A model generated the notes under the pieces. The model had not been told where the DNA came from. It saw only the letters and a program-made list of their open reading frames with translations, and ran no database searches. From positions 1 to 16,480 of the forward strand of contig JAEXTI010000511.1 in the NCBI GenBank assembly GCA_023406965.1: a stretch of DNA of 16,480 nt, given 5' to 3'. Below, piece by piece: positions 1-7,291 of the stretch; position 1 is the first letter of the stretch, and every line of letters begins with the position of its first letter. This DNA comes from Chloroflexota bacterium. Its GTDB lineage: Bacteria; Chloroflexota; Anaerolineae; Anaerolineales; Anaerolineaceae. A program made the translations under genes and the position numbers.

Positions 1-414
1 GGGATTGGCGCGATTGCCCTGCTGGTGGCGGCCATTGGCATTGCCAACACTATGACGATGGCGATTCTGGAGCGCACTCGCGAGATTGGGTTGATGAAAG
101 CAGTTGGCGCGACCAATCGCAATGTGCTGAGCATTTTCCTGGGCGAAGCGGCAGGGATTGGCTTGATTGGCGGGCTGGGCGGAGTTGGCCTGGCCTGGCT
201 GGCAGCGCAGGTAGTCAACGTGCTGGCGGCGGCCTATTTGGAGAGCCAGGCGGCACAGATGGGCGGCAATGCCGCCGGTCCGGCAGCTTACATCGCTCCC
301 TGGCTGCCCATCTTTGCCCTGCTCTTTTCGACCCTGGTGGGGTTGATCTCGGGACTGTACCCGGCCCTGCGCGCGGCGACGATGATTCCGGTGCTGGCGC
401 TGAAGTACGAATAA
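1..414 (+). CDS. ABC transporter permease, MacB/FtsX family, C-terminal part (partial)
   Basis: The reading frame is open from base 1, so the gene starts before the window. The visible 137 residues begin inside a transmembrane helix (GIGAIALLVAAIGIANTM) and continue with the motif ERTREIGLMKAVGATN, which is typical of the cytoplasmic loop of FtsX/MacB-type permeases. Two more hydrophobic segments follow (about residues 43-75 and 95-118 of the fragment), and the end (GLYPALRAATMIPVLALKYE) is the classic C-terminus of this family. Such permeases work with a MacB/LolD-type ATPase, not visible here, in export, lipoprotein handling or mechanotransmission. The substrate cannot be read from this fragment. 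The stop is TAA, followed at once by a strong hairpin terminator, so this is the last gene of its transcription unit. Confidence 0.9.
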   Translation, partial: GIGAIALLVAAIGIANTMTMAILERTREIGLMKAVGATNRNVLSIFLGEAAGIGLIGGLGGVGLAWLAAQVVNVLAAAYLESQAAQMGGNAAGPAAYIAPWLPIFALLFSTLVGLISGLYPALRAATMIPVLALKYE

Positions 415-418
415 GGAT

Positions 419-472
419 CCGCAAAAATAAACGAGTGCGCCGCAAACGCGGCGCACTCGTTTATTTTTGCGG
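419..472 (+). terminator. Long perfect hairpin terminator after the FtsX-type permease
   Basis: The arms 419-443 and 448-472 are perfect 25-bp complements around the 4-nt loop AAAC. The stem has a GC-rich top (GAGTGCGCCGC) and an A/T-rich lower part. On the + strand the descending arm contains TTTATTTTT, so the U-rich tract lies inside the stem, as in a bidirectional terminator. It sits 5 nt after the permease stop codon. The next gene lies on the same strand, so it probably insulates that gene from upstream transcription. Confidence 0.85.
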
Positions 473-496
473 TGTTAATTTACTCTGTGGTAAGAT
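467..496 (+). promoter_or_regulatory. Candidate promoter of the lgt-like/NAD synthesis operon
   Basis: TTGCGG (467-472) and TAAGAT (491-496) are separated by 18 nt and lie directly behind the terminator. The predicted transcription start, about 503, almost coincides with the GTG at 505, which would give a nearly leaderless message. Neither hexamer is close to consensus, so this is a modest prediction supported mainly by position. Confidence 0.35.
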
Positions 497-504
497 TCAC
501 TACC

Positions 505-1236
505 GTGAACGGATTTGCGATTGCCGTTGGAATTGGAGCCGCGTTGGGGCTGTACCGCGTTAGCCGGCAGCAGTCCGGACAATGGCTGGATTCTGCCTTG
601 TTCGCGCTGGTGTTTGCCCTGGTGGGCGCGCGGCTAGGCTATGCCGGGTTGAACCAGGTATATTTTACGGCTCACCCCGGCGAAATTATGCAGATCTGGT
701 TGGGTGGACTGAACGATGCCGGGGCGCTGGTTGGGGGAGTGGTGGGGATACTCATCGCCGCCCGCATCCGTCGAATTTCTCCCGGTCGACTGGCCGACTT
801 GCTTTATCCTCTGCTGCCCCCCCTGGCGGTGGGCGTCTGGTTGGGCTGCTGGCTCTCCGGAACGGCCTATGGGCTGGAACTGCCTGCGGGAACATGGTGG
901 GCGGTGCCGGTGCAGGATGAGAGCGGCCTGGTCAGCGGGCGCCTGCCGGTCCAATTGATCGCGGCAGTGGCGCTGTTGATCTTCTACTGGCTGCTCGAGT
1001 TGCTCACGCCCATGCCGCGCCCAGCCGGTTGGCTGTTCAGTCTGGCGGTGAGCTGGCTGTCATTAGTGAATCTGGTGGCCTCTCTGTTGCGTGCCGACCC
1101 GGCTCCTCAATGGGGGCAGTTGCGGGTGGATACGTGGCTAAATCTGGTCCTGGTGTTATTATTCTTTACGTTATTTGTATGGGCGCAATTCCAGACCCGC
1201 AGACAAGCGAAAGGAAGCGAAATTACTACCCTATGA
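505..1236 (+). CDS. Lgt-like (prolipoprotein diacylglyceryl transferase family) integral membrane protein
   Basis: A protein of about 243 residues, nearly all hydrophobic, with six or seven predicted membrane helices. Its layout follows Lgt, the enzyme that transfers diacylglycerol from phosphatidylglycerol to the lipobox cysteine of prolipoproteins. ARLGY follows the second helix, GGLNDAGALVGG sits where Lgt has GG(L/M)SFHGGLIG, LGCWLSGTAYG aligns with the signature LGNFINGELWG, and LPVQL aligns with HPSQLYE. The usual catalytic or substrate-binding residues are not conserved: the Arg before LGN is Trp, the signature Asn and Glu are Cys, Ser and Thr, and the His of FHGG is missing. It may therefore be a paralogue with another role. 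The start is uncertain: GTG 505 fits the candidate promoter, GTG 487 is possible, and GTG 472 lies in the terminator stem. The stop overlaps the next start (ATGA), implying translational coupling with the NAD genes. Confidence 0.7.
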   Translation: MNGFAIAVGIGAALGLYRVSRQQSGQWLDSALFALVFALVGARLGYAGLNQVYFTAHPGEIMQIWLGGLNDAGALVGGVVGILIAARIRRISPGRLADLLYPLLPPLAVGVWLGCWLSGTAYGLELPAGTWWAVPVQDESGLVSGRLPVQLIAAVALLIFYWLLELLTPMPRPAGWLFSLAVSWLSLVNLVASLLRADPAPQWGQLRVDTWLNLVLVLLFFTLFVWAQFQTRRQAKGSEITTL

Positions 1237-2102
1237 AGCTCAAGATCGCATTGGCTCAAATCAACACCCGCCTGGGGAATGTGCAGTCCAACCTGGAAAA
1301 GCACCTTGCCTATCTGGGCGAAGCCCATTCCAAAGGCGCCGATCTGGTGGTTTTTCCGGAGCTGTCTCTGACCGGCTACGGGCTGCAAGACCTGACCCCG
1401 GCCGTGGCTTGCCGCCCCAACGCCGATGACCCGACGTTCAGGCCTTTGCTGGCTGCCAGCCAGCAATTGGACCTGGTGGTGGGGTTTGTGGAAGAAGATG
1501 TGCGCAACCGCTTCTTCATATCATCGGCATACCTTTCGCGCGGGCAGGTGCTGCATGTGCATCGCAAGGTGTACCTGCCAACCTACGGCATGTTCGATGA
1601 GGGGCGCTTCTTTGCCTGGGGCGACAGCGTGCGGGCATTCGACACCCGCTTTGGGCGGGTGGGAATGTTGATCTGCGAGGATTTCTGGCACGCCTCGCCG
1701 CCCTATCTGTTGTGGTTGGACGGCGCGGACGTGATGTTGTTCATGTCTTCCTCGCCCAGCCGTGGTCTGGGCACGGCGGCCCAGTTGGGCTCGGCGCGCT
1801 GGGTCAATCACATTCTGCGGGCCTATGCCAGCCAGTACACCAGTTTTGTGCTGCACACCAACCGGGTGGGCTTTGAAGACGGGCTCAACTTTTGGGGTGG
1901 CGCCACGGTGTACGATCCGAACGGCGATTTGCTGGGCGAAGGCCCAGCGCTGGAGGAAGCGTTGACCCTGGTTAACATTGATTTGAATCAATTGCATCGT
2001 ACCCGCGCCCGCCTGCCCTTGTTGCGGGATGAGCGCACCGCGCTGGTGGAGCGCGAACTCAATCGCATTCTCAGCGACAGCAGCCGCTCCTCTGGGAGGT
2101 AA
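1233..2102 (+). CDS. Nitrilase-superfamily amidohydrolase, probable glutaminase subunit of NAD+ synthetase
   Basis: A 289-residue protein of the carbon-nitrogen hydrolase family. The Glu-Lys-Cys triad is visible: E43 in VVFPELSLTGYG, K112 in HRKVYLPTYGMFDEGRFF and C148 in GMLICEDFWH. The FPELSLTGYGLQDL and LPTYGMFDEGRFF segments are those of the N-terminal glutaminase domain of glutamine-dependent NAD+ synthetase, which makes ammonia for amidation of deamido-NAD+. Here the domain is a free-standing protein. Its ATG (1233) overlaps the TGA of the Lgt-like gene, and its TAA lies 2 nt before the synthetase GTG, so the two NAD genes are almost certainly co-translated. I chose ATG 1233 over upstream in-frame starts because those would extend deep into the preceding gene, and because MKLKIALAQIN is the normal family N-terminus. 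Action as the glutaminase partner of the next gene is inferred. Confidence 0.88.
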   Translation: MKLKIALAQINTRLGNVQSNLEKHLAYLGEAHSKGADLVVFPELSLTGYGLQDLTPAVACRPNADDPTFRPLLAASQQLDLVVGFVEEDVRNRFFISSAYLSRGQVLHVHRKVYLPTYGMFDEGRFFAWGDSVRAFDTRFGRVGMLICEDFWHASPPYLLWLDGADVMLFMSSSPSRGLGTAAQLGSARWVNHILRAYASQYTSFVLHTNRVGFEDGLNFWGGATVYDPNGDLLGEGPALEEALTLVNIDLNQLHRTRARLPLLRDERTALVERELNRILSDSSRSSGR

Positions 2103-2104
2103 CC

Positions 2105-2935
2105 GTGAGTGAATTTCCCGATCTCAACATCAACACCGATCTGGCGCGCCAGATCTTGACCAGCTTCATTCGCTCCGAGATCAGCCGCATGGGCTTCAGC
2201 CGCGCGGTGATCAACCTTTCCGGCGGGCTGGACTCGGCCCTCTCATTGTATCTGGCAGCCGAGGCATTGGGGCCCAAGAATGTGCTGGCGCTGCGCTTGC
2301 CCTACAAAACCTCGTCGCCTGATTCGCTGGAGCACGCCCAGATGGTCATCGATGACACAGGAGTGCAGTCGCTGACTCTGGAAATCACGCCGATGGTCGA
2401 CCCGCTGATCGCGGCATTTTCCGATATGCCCAACTTGCGCAAGGGCAACATCATGGCGCGCATGCGCATGATTGTGCTGTATGACCAGACGGCGGCATTC
2501 AACGGGCTGGCAGTGGGCACGGGCAACAAGACCGAAATCCTGTTGGGGTATTCCACGCTGTACGGCGACTCGGCCTGCGCGCTCAACCCCATTGGCGATT
2601 TATACAAGACTCAGGTGCGCCAGCTTTCGCGGGCCATGGGTGTTCCCAGCGCGATCATCGACAAGCCCCCTTCGGCGGATTTGTGGATTGGGCAGACCGA
2701 CGAAGGAGAACTGGGCTATACCTATGCAGAGGTGGACCGGCTGCTGTTCTTGCTGGTGGATGAGCGCTATACCCCCGAGGAATGCATCGAGGCCGGATTT
2801 GCCGCCGGATTTGTGCGCGGCGTGGTGGAGCGCATCCGCCGCAACCAGTTCAAACGAGTGCTGCCGCCGGTTGCCAAGCTGAGTAACCGCACGATAGGGT
2901 ACGATTTCCTGTATTTGCGCGATTGGGGAACATAG
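2105..2935 (+). CDS. nadE: NAD+ synthetase (synthetase domain only)
   Basis: A 276-residue N-type ATP pyrophosphatase that adenylates deamido-NAD+ and amidates it to NAD+, the last step of NAD biosynthesis. The PP-loop is SGGLDS (residues 39-44). The family block GTGNKTEILLGYSTLYGD (about 138-155) and the mobile loop KPPSADLWIGQTDEGELGY (about 188-205) are intact. NPIGDLYKTQV is present and resembles synthetase domains fed by a glutaminase more than classic ammonia-only NadE. The start is GTG at 2105, with a good ribosome binding site GGGAGG at 2094-2099 that overlaps the end of the glutaminase gene. The 2-nt gap suggests the two subunits are made together. The stop TAG is followed by a strong bidirectional terminator. 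Function is secure; dependence on the neighbouring glutaminase is inferred. Confidence 0.93.
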   Translation: MSEFPDLNINTDLARQILTSFIRSEISRMGFSRAVINLSGGLDSALSLYLAAEALGPKNVLALRLPYKTSSPDSLEHAQMVIDDTGVQSLTLEITPMVDPLIAAFSDMPNLRKGNIMARMRMIVLYDQTAAFNGLAVGTGNKTEILLGYSTLYGDSACALNPIGDLYKTQVRQLSRAMGVPSAIIDKPPSADLWIGQTDEGELGYTYAEVDRLLFLLVDERYTPEECIEAGFAAGFVRGVVERIRRNQFKRVLPPVAKLSNRTIGYDFLYLRDWGT

Positions 2936-2940
2936 ACAAT

Positions 2941-3000
2941 AGCACACCAACAAAAAAACGACGCGTTCGCGTCGTTTTTTTGTTGGTGTGCTGTTTTTTT
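2941..3000. terminator. Bidirectional 25-bp stem terminator between convergent genes
   Basis: The arms 2941-2965 and 2968-2992 are perfect complements. The real loop is probably the four bases GTTC with 24 paired bases. The stem carries A7 on the ascending side and T7 on the descending side, and a further T7 follows at 2994-3000. It lies between nadE on the + strand and the minus-strand membrane gene, whose TAA stop overlaps the end of the T-tract (2999-3001). It can terminate both transcripts. Confidence 0.9.
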
Positions 3001-4399
3001 AACCCAAGCGGGCCAGGACCATCAAGGTCAGGATGATGCCGATGCCCAGACCGCCGAGGATCAACCCGGCGATGGCGGCGCCTTTGAAGCGGTGGCGGGC
3101 CAGCAGCGAGCCCAAACCGGTGGAGAACCCTAGCAGGCAGAAGTCAATGGCTACGCCCGTCAGGAAACCGATCATCTCTTCCGAGATGTTTGCCGCCTGG
3201 GCAAAGATCCCTTGCAGGATGCTGAAGCCCAACAGGGCCAGCAGCGAGAACAAGCCAAAAAAGCCCATCGCCAGGCTCAGCCAGGTGAATGCCGGGGCGT
3301 TTGCGTCAGGATTGATTAGCGGGCGTTCCAGGGTGGCTCGGGCGGTTTCAAGCGCCTCTCGGGTAATGACCTGCCCGGTTGTGTCCGGCTGCGTTTGCGC
3401 GTCGGGGTCTGTGCTTTCAATCACCGAGACCTCGTTCACGGGCTGGCTTACAACTTCCACCGGTTTTTCGGCAGCCTTGCGCTGCCCGGCCTGGTAGGCC
3501 TGGTTGAATTTGCGGAATTGACCAAAGGTCTGCACGGCCATGACCAGTTGAACCAGGGAGAAGATGGCCCAGGTGCCGCTGCTGAGCAGAGCGTTGTTGA
3601 TTGCCGCCCAAACCAGGGTGACTCCATAGACGATGTAGAGGGCCGGGGTGCGGAAGATGAGCGAGCCGAGCCCCACCACCACCAGCAAGATGCCCCAGGC
3701 GGAATCGAGGAAACCAGCCGAGACGAAGGAGATGATGCCCATGACAATCATCCAGCCGCCCCACGAGCGAATATCGCGGCGCATGGCTATTTCGAGGAGA
3801 GACGCGTCGGGCTGCCGGAAGGGAACCGCGGGAAGATCTTTGATAACGCTGCCCAGCGGTTTGCGGATGGCGCGGCGTGTAAGCGGTCGAGCCATGCCAA
3901 TGCCGATCATGGCGCCGAATGCGCCGCCCATCCAGAAGGCGGCGGGGGTCTCAAATAGCATCCGCGCCAGAGTGCCGCCCAGAACGATAAAGAAGACGAT
4001 CACCAACCCAATGAGCAGGCGGCGCATGACCACGGATTGGGCGTAGTTCTTCAGGTCTTTTAAATCCACCATTCTGCCGGTGAGCGCTTTTTCAAGCGTG
4101 TCCAGCTCAGCAGACCAGTATTCGATTTCGGGGACGATGAGCCCCAGGCCGTGCCCACCGACGTTAATGCGCGTGTCTACACTCAACTGCCAGTCATCCG
4201 GGTCGCGCCGCCAGGTCACATTGAGCTGGGTAGGCACGTTGCGCGGGTAAGCCGATAGCCAGTTTGCGGGACCCATTCCCCGGTAGTACGTGCGTCCGTC
4301 CTGGCTGGCGAACCCGACCTGCGCGGCATACGCGGTCAGACGCCGTTGTAATTCTCCTTCATCTGCGTTTACTTTAAAGCTGCGTTCTAGCAATGCCAT
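2999..4399 (-). CDS. Multi-pass membrane protein of unknown function
   Basis: I do not recognise a named family for this 466-residue protein. The first 125 residues are soluble, beginning MALLERSFKV, with a mixed alpha/beta look; segments such as PTQLNVTWRRDPDDWQLSVD suggest a small beta-rich domain. Hydrophobic segments follow at about 126-148, 153-170, 212-232, 233-250, 253-271 and 275-291. A polar, acidic and Thr/Gln-rich cytoplasmic stretch (about 295-370) comes next, then three more helices at about 374-397, 410-432 and 440-463, the last very glycine-rich. A ribosome binding site GGAGG lies a few bases before the ATG at 4399. It may be transcribed from its own promoter in the 143-bp gap, where I found no convincing -35/-10 pair. 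The ABC-F gene lies upstream on the same strand. Confidence 0.75.
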   Translation of the reverse strand: MALLERSFKVNADEGELQRRLTAYAAQVGFASQDGRTYYRGMGPANWLSAYPRNVPTQLNVTWRRDPDDWQLSVDTRINVGGHGLGLIVPEIEYWSAELDTLEKALTGRMVDLKDLKNYAQSVVMRRLLIGLVIVFFIVLGGTLARMLFETPAAFWMGGAFGAMIGIGMARPLTRRAIRKPLGSVIKDLPAVPFRQPDASLLEIAMRRDIRSWGGWMIVMGIISFVSAGFLDSAWGILLVVVGLGSLIFRTPALYIVYGVTLVWAAINNALLSSGTWAIFSLVQLVMAVQTFGQFRKFNQAYQAGQRKAAEKPVEVVSQPVNEVSVIESTDPDAQTQPDTTGQVITREALETARATLERPLINPDANAPAFTWLSLAMGFFGLFSLLALLGFSILQGIFAQAANISEEMIGFLTGVAIDFCLLGFSTGLGSLLARHRFKGAAIAGLILGGLGIGIILTLMVLARLG

Positions 4400-4425
4400 G
4401 CATGTCCTCCCTGGACGAACCTGTT

Positions 4426-4459
4426 CCTCGCTCTCCCCGGGATAGGGTAGGGTGAGGGC
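4426..4459. repeat. Degenerate copy of a CCCTCACCC...GAGAGGG-type intergenic palindrome
   Basis: On the minus strand this reads GCCCTCACCCTACCCTATCC followed by a short stem turn and GGGGAGAGCGAGG. It resembles the short palindromic intergenic repeat (CCCTCACCCTAACCCTCTCCC plus a matching GGGAGAGGG arm) that recurs in many bacterial genomes. This copy is imperfect. It lies in the leader of the unknown membrane gene. The assignment rests on pattern memory, with only one copy in the window. Confidence 0.4.
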
Positions 4460-4487
4460 TGTTCATTGGATGTCTCACTCGTATCTA

Positions 4488-4524
4488 CTCAGCCAGATGT
4501 GGGGAAAGTTCCCCACCCTCTGAG
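4488..4524 (-). terminator. Candidate terminator hairpin of the ABC-F gene
   Basis: GTGGGGAA and TTCCCCAC (4499-4516) form a perfect 8-bp inverted repeat, nested in an outer CTCAG/CTGAG pairing (4488-4492 and 4520-4524). It starts about 18 nt after the stop codon of the ABC-F gene on the minus strand. No clear U-tract follows, so it may be a weak or factor-dependent terminator, or an RNA 3'-end stabiliser. Confidence 0.4.
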
Positions 4525-4542
4525 CAGTTTCTGTCATTCAAA

Positions 4543-6444
4543 CTATTCTACCATCTCCGCCCACTGATTCATCTTTTGATCGAGGAGCTGCTGCGCGTGG
4601 AGGTAATCCTGTCCCATCTTTTGCACTTTGGCGGGGTCGGTGGGCGGGTTCTCCAGCGCCTTCTCGATGGAGGCCAGCTTTGCCTCCAGGGCAGAGATTT
4701 CATCCTCGAGGCGCTTGATCTGTTGCAGCCGCTGACGTTCTTTGTTGGTGGAGGGGCCGCTGGGGCGCGGAGCGTCTTCGTTGAGACGGGCGGCAGGGCG
4801 CGGAGCGGCTTCACGCAGGGCGGCTTCGCGGGCGGCCTCGGCAGCCAGCATTTGCTTGTACTCGGAGTAGTCGCCGTCGAAGATGCGCAGCGTGGCTTCC
4901 TCGGGGAGCACTTCCCAGATTTGCGTGCCCAGGGCGTCGATCAGGTAGCGGTCATGCGAAACCAGCAAGATGGTGCCGTGGTAATTGGATAGGACGGCTT
5001 GCAGCACTTCCTGCGAGGGCAGATCGAGGTGGTTGGTGGGCTCGTCCAAGAGCAGCAAATTGGCGCTGCTGAGAGCCAGCACCGCCAGGGCCAGTCTGCC
5101 GCGCTCACCGCCCGAAAGCATGCCCACCGTTTTGAAGACATCTTCGCCGGTGAACAGGAATTTGGCCAGGTAGTCGCGAATTTCGCCCACACGCATCTTT
5201 GGCGCCGCGGCTTCGATTTCTTGAATCAGGGTGCGGTCTCCGTGCAGACCCTCGTGCGCCTGGGCAAAGTAGCCCACGTTCAGGTTAGCGCCCAACTCGG
5301 TACGGCCTTGCAAGGGCGGGATGAGTTCGAGGATAGTCTTGAGGAAGGTGGTTTTGCCCGCGCCGTTGGGCCCCATGATGGCGGCGCATTCGCCGCGACG
5401 CAACACCAAATCGGGGACGGTGAACAACACCCTGCCCTCGTCTTGATAGCCTACACCCAGACCGTAGGTACGCAGTACCAGGTCGCCGGAGCGCAGGGCC
5501 GGGGTCAGGCGGAAGCGCAGGTGGCGCGAATCAACGGGCGGGGTGATGACGGCTGTTTCCAGCAGGCGTTCCAGGCGCTTGAGGCGCCCCTGGGCCTGAC
5601 GTGTGTTTTGCCCGGCCATGTTGCGGCGGATGTATTCGTCTTCTTTTTCGATGAAGGCTTGTTGCGCTTCATATTCTTCCAGGCGACGGCGGTAGCGCTC
5701 TTCGCGCTGGCGCAGATAGGCGGAATAGTTGCCGCGGTAGAACTCCAAGCCAGGGGTCATCTCCCAGGTCTCTTCCGCCACCTGGTCGAGGAAGTAGCGG
5801 TCGTGCGAGACGATCAGCGCGGCGCCGGGCCATTCCTTAAAGTAATTTTCCAGCCATTCGATGGCGGAGATATCCAGGTGATTGGTGGGCTCGTCTAACA
5901 AGAGCAGGTCGGGGTCGGTGAGCAGCAGGCGGGCCAGGAAGGCGCGCGTTTGCTGCCCCCCGGAGATCTGGTTGAGCGGGCGGTGATAGTCGACGGAGTC
6001 GAAACCCAGCCCGGCCAGAGTCTGGCGGATGCGTGTTTCGTAGGTATAGCCGCCGCGCAGTTCAAAAAGATGCTGCAAGCGCCCGTAGCGTTCAAGAGTT
6101 TCGGGGTCGTGCCCGGCGCTCATGGTTTGTTCCATCTGGTGCAATTCAGCCTGCATATCGATCAGGTCGCTGAAGGCGCCCAGACATTCTTCCCAGATCG
6201 AGCGCTGCGTGTCCAGATTGGGGCGTTGGGGCAGGTAACCCACGCGGATTCCGCGGGCCACGCGCACATCCCCGGCAGAAGCCTCCTCCAGCCCAACCAG
6301 TACCTTCAGCAGGGTGGTTTTGCCCACGCCGTTGGCGCCCACCAGCCCGACGCGCGCGCGCTGCGGGATGGCAAAGGACAAATCGCGGAAGATGTCTTCG
6401 GGGCCGTAGGATTTGCTCAGGCCGGTGGCGGTCAACAGGGACAT
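4543..6444 (-). CDS. ABC-F family ATPase (Uup/YdiF-like, ribosome-associated)
   Basis: A 633-residue protein with two ATP-binding cassettes in one chain and no membrane helices, the hallmark of ABC-F factors, which bind the ribosomal E-site region and aid stalled translation or give antibiotic protection. In cassette 1 the Walker A is GANGVGKTT (36-44), the signature SGGQQTRAF (161-169) and the Walker B LLLLDEPTNHLD (180-191). A charged helical linker (about 243-300) is the interaction arm. In cassette 2 the Walker A is GPNGAGKTT (358-366), the signature SGGERGRLA (444-452), and LLLLDEPTNHLD occurs again (463-474). A Pro/Ala-rich hinge and a C-terminal coiled coil (about 570-633) follow, as in Uup and YdiF. 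Both catalytic Glu residues are present. The ATG at 6444 has an upstream AGAGAG and its own candidate promoter. A housekeeping role is more likely than resistance, but the subtype is not certain. Confidence 0.93.
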   Translation of the reverse strand: MSLLTATGLSKSYGPEDIFRDLSFAIPQRARVGLVGANGVGKTTLLKVLVGLEEASAGDVRVARGIRVGYLPQRPNLDTQRSIWEECLGAFSDLIDMQAELHQMEQTMSAGHDPETLERYGRLQHLFELRGGYTYETRIRQTLAGLGFDSVDYHRPLNQISGGQQTRAFLARLLLTDPDLLLLDEPTNHLDISAIEWLENYFKEWPGAALIVSHDRYFLDQVAEETWEMTPGLEFYRGNYSAYLRQREERYRRRLEEYEAQQAFIEKEDEYIRRNMAGQNTRQAQGRLKRLERLLETAVITPPVDSRHLRFRLTPALRSGDLVLRTYGLGVGYQDEGRVLFTVPDLVLRRGECAAIMGPNGAGKTTFLKTILELIPPLQGRTELGANLNVGYFAQAHEGLHGDRTLIQEIEAAAPKMRVGEIRDYLAKFLFTGEDVFKTVGMLSGGERGRLALAVLALSSANLLLLDEPTNHLDLPSQEVLQAVLSNYHGTILLVSHDRYLIDALGTQIWEVLPEEATLRIFDGDYSEYKQMLAAEAAREAALREAAPRPAARLNEDAPRPSGPSTNKERQRLQQIKRLEDEISALEAKLASIEKALENPPTDPAKVQKMGQDYLHAQQLLDQKMNQWAEMVE

Positions 6445-6465
6445 GGCACTCTCTTTCTGGCGGGT

Positions 6466-6494
6466 AGTATACCAGAGGGAAGCGCGATTTGCTA
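6466..6494 (-). promoter_or_regulatory. Candidate promoter of the ABC-F gene
   Basis: On the minus strand TAGCAA (6494-6489) and TATACT (6471-6466) are 17 nt apart. The -10 matches five of six consensus positions and the -35 is weak. The predicted transcript starts about 15 nt before the ATG at 6444. Confidence 0.45.
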
Positions 6495-6546
6495 TGCGAG
6501 CCCACGCGACAACACACGGAGAATGATGAACGGGCGGTTAAGAAGA

Positions 6547-6587
6547 TTAACAATTCTTTAACGGCCAGGGTGATTTGAGGGTATAAT
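6547..6587 (+). promoter_or_regulatory. Promoter of the DUF47-PiT operon with Pho-box-like tandem hexamers
   Basis: TATAAT (6582-6587) is a perfect -10. TTAACG (6558-6563) is a four-of-six -35 at 18-nt spacing. The -35 is itself the second unit of a tandem, TTAACA-N5-TTAACG (6547-6563), with 11-bp periodicity. This resembles PhoP/PhoB-type boxes, in which TT(A/T/C)ACA units repeat every 11 bp and often replace the -35. A further TTAAGA begins at 6538. The promoter precedes a phosphate transporter operon, so phosphate control is plausible. The leader before GTG 6665 would be about 70 nt. Confidence 0.6.
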
Positions 6588-6664
6588 GGGCGCATCCACA
6601 GTTTGAGCGATATGTGAATAACTGCAAGAACCTGCAGAAAATATTTTTAACTCTGGGAGGCGCA

Positions 6665-7291
6665 GTGAATTTTTCTTTCCTACCAGCCGAAGTCAAGTAT
6701 TTTGATCTTTTCGCCAAGGCCAGCCAGAATTTACTGGAGGGCGCGCGCCTGCTGCAAAAGCTGCTGGACACATGCGAAAATATAGAAGATCAGGTGGCCC
6801 AAATTACGGAAGTTGAGCATCAGGGCGATTTTATCGTCCATGAGGTGAACGATTTACTGCCACGAACATTGATCACGCCTATTGATATTGAGGATATCCA
6901 AACGCTCATCTCGGCCGTCGATGATGCTCTGGATGCAGTGCATGCCGCTGCGCAGCGAGTGCAAATTTACCAGGTGACCGAAGTGAAGAAACCCGCCAAG
7001 CGACTGGCCGGTTTGATCGTCGAAAGTGCGCAAGAATTGGATGCGGCCATTCGCCTGATGAACGACAAGAAGAATTACCCGCAAGTGCGCCAGCGGATTG
7101 TCCAGATCAACACCCTGGAAAACACCGGCGACCGGGTGTTGAACGAAGGTTTAGGAAACCTGGTGGCGCACCGCTCCGATATCTTTGACTTCATCCGTTG
7201 GAAGGAAATTTACGAACTACTCGAAGCCGCCACCGATCGCATCGAAGACGCGGGGGATACCATTCAAAGGGTTATTATCGGGAATGCTTGA
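6665..7291 (+). CDS. DUF47 family (PhoU-like) protein paired with the PiT transporter
   Basis: A 208-residue all-helical protein of the DUF47/Pit-accessory family, distant relatives of PhoU that usually sit beside PiT transporters and are thought to modulate them. Family features visible are ITEVEHQGDFIVHEV (about 41-55), LPRTLITPIDIEDIQTL (about 58-74) and a second acidic ENTGDRVLNE repeat, which suggest metal-binding helices like those of PhoU. I chose GTG 6665 because GGGAGG lies at 6655-6660 and the family normally begins with MNFSFLP-like residues; an in-frame GTG at 6614 has no such support. The TGA stop lies within ATGCTTGA, so the gene overlaps the transporter start by 8 nt, which means translational coupling. 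Confidence 0.88.
   Translation: MNFSFLPAEVKYFDLFAKASQNLLEGARLLQKLLDTCENIEDQVAQITEVEHQGDFIVHEVNDLLPRTLITPIDIEDIQTLISAVDDALDAVHAAAQRVQIYQVTEVKKPAKRLAGLIVESAQELDAAIRLMNDKKNYPQVRQRIVQINTLENTGDRVLNEGLGNLVAHRSDIFDFIRWKEIYELLEAATDRIEDAGDTIQRVIIGNA

Noticed and set aside
4999..5898. A 299-codon open frame on the + strand opposite the ABC-F gene
   Set aside because: It mirrors a highly conserved two-cassette ATPase on the other strand, and its translation is low-complexity and shows no family motif.
4543..6444. ABC-F gene as an antibiotic-resistance determinant
   Set aside because: The long C-terminal coiled coil and cassette arrangement fit housekeeping Uup/YdiF-like proteins, and nothing in the neighbourhood suggests resistance.
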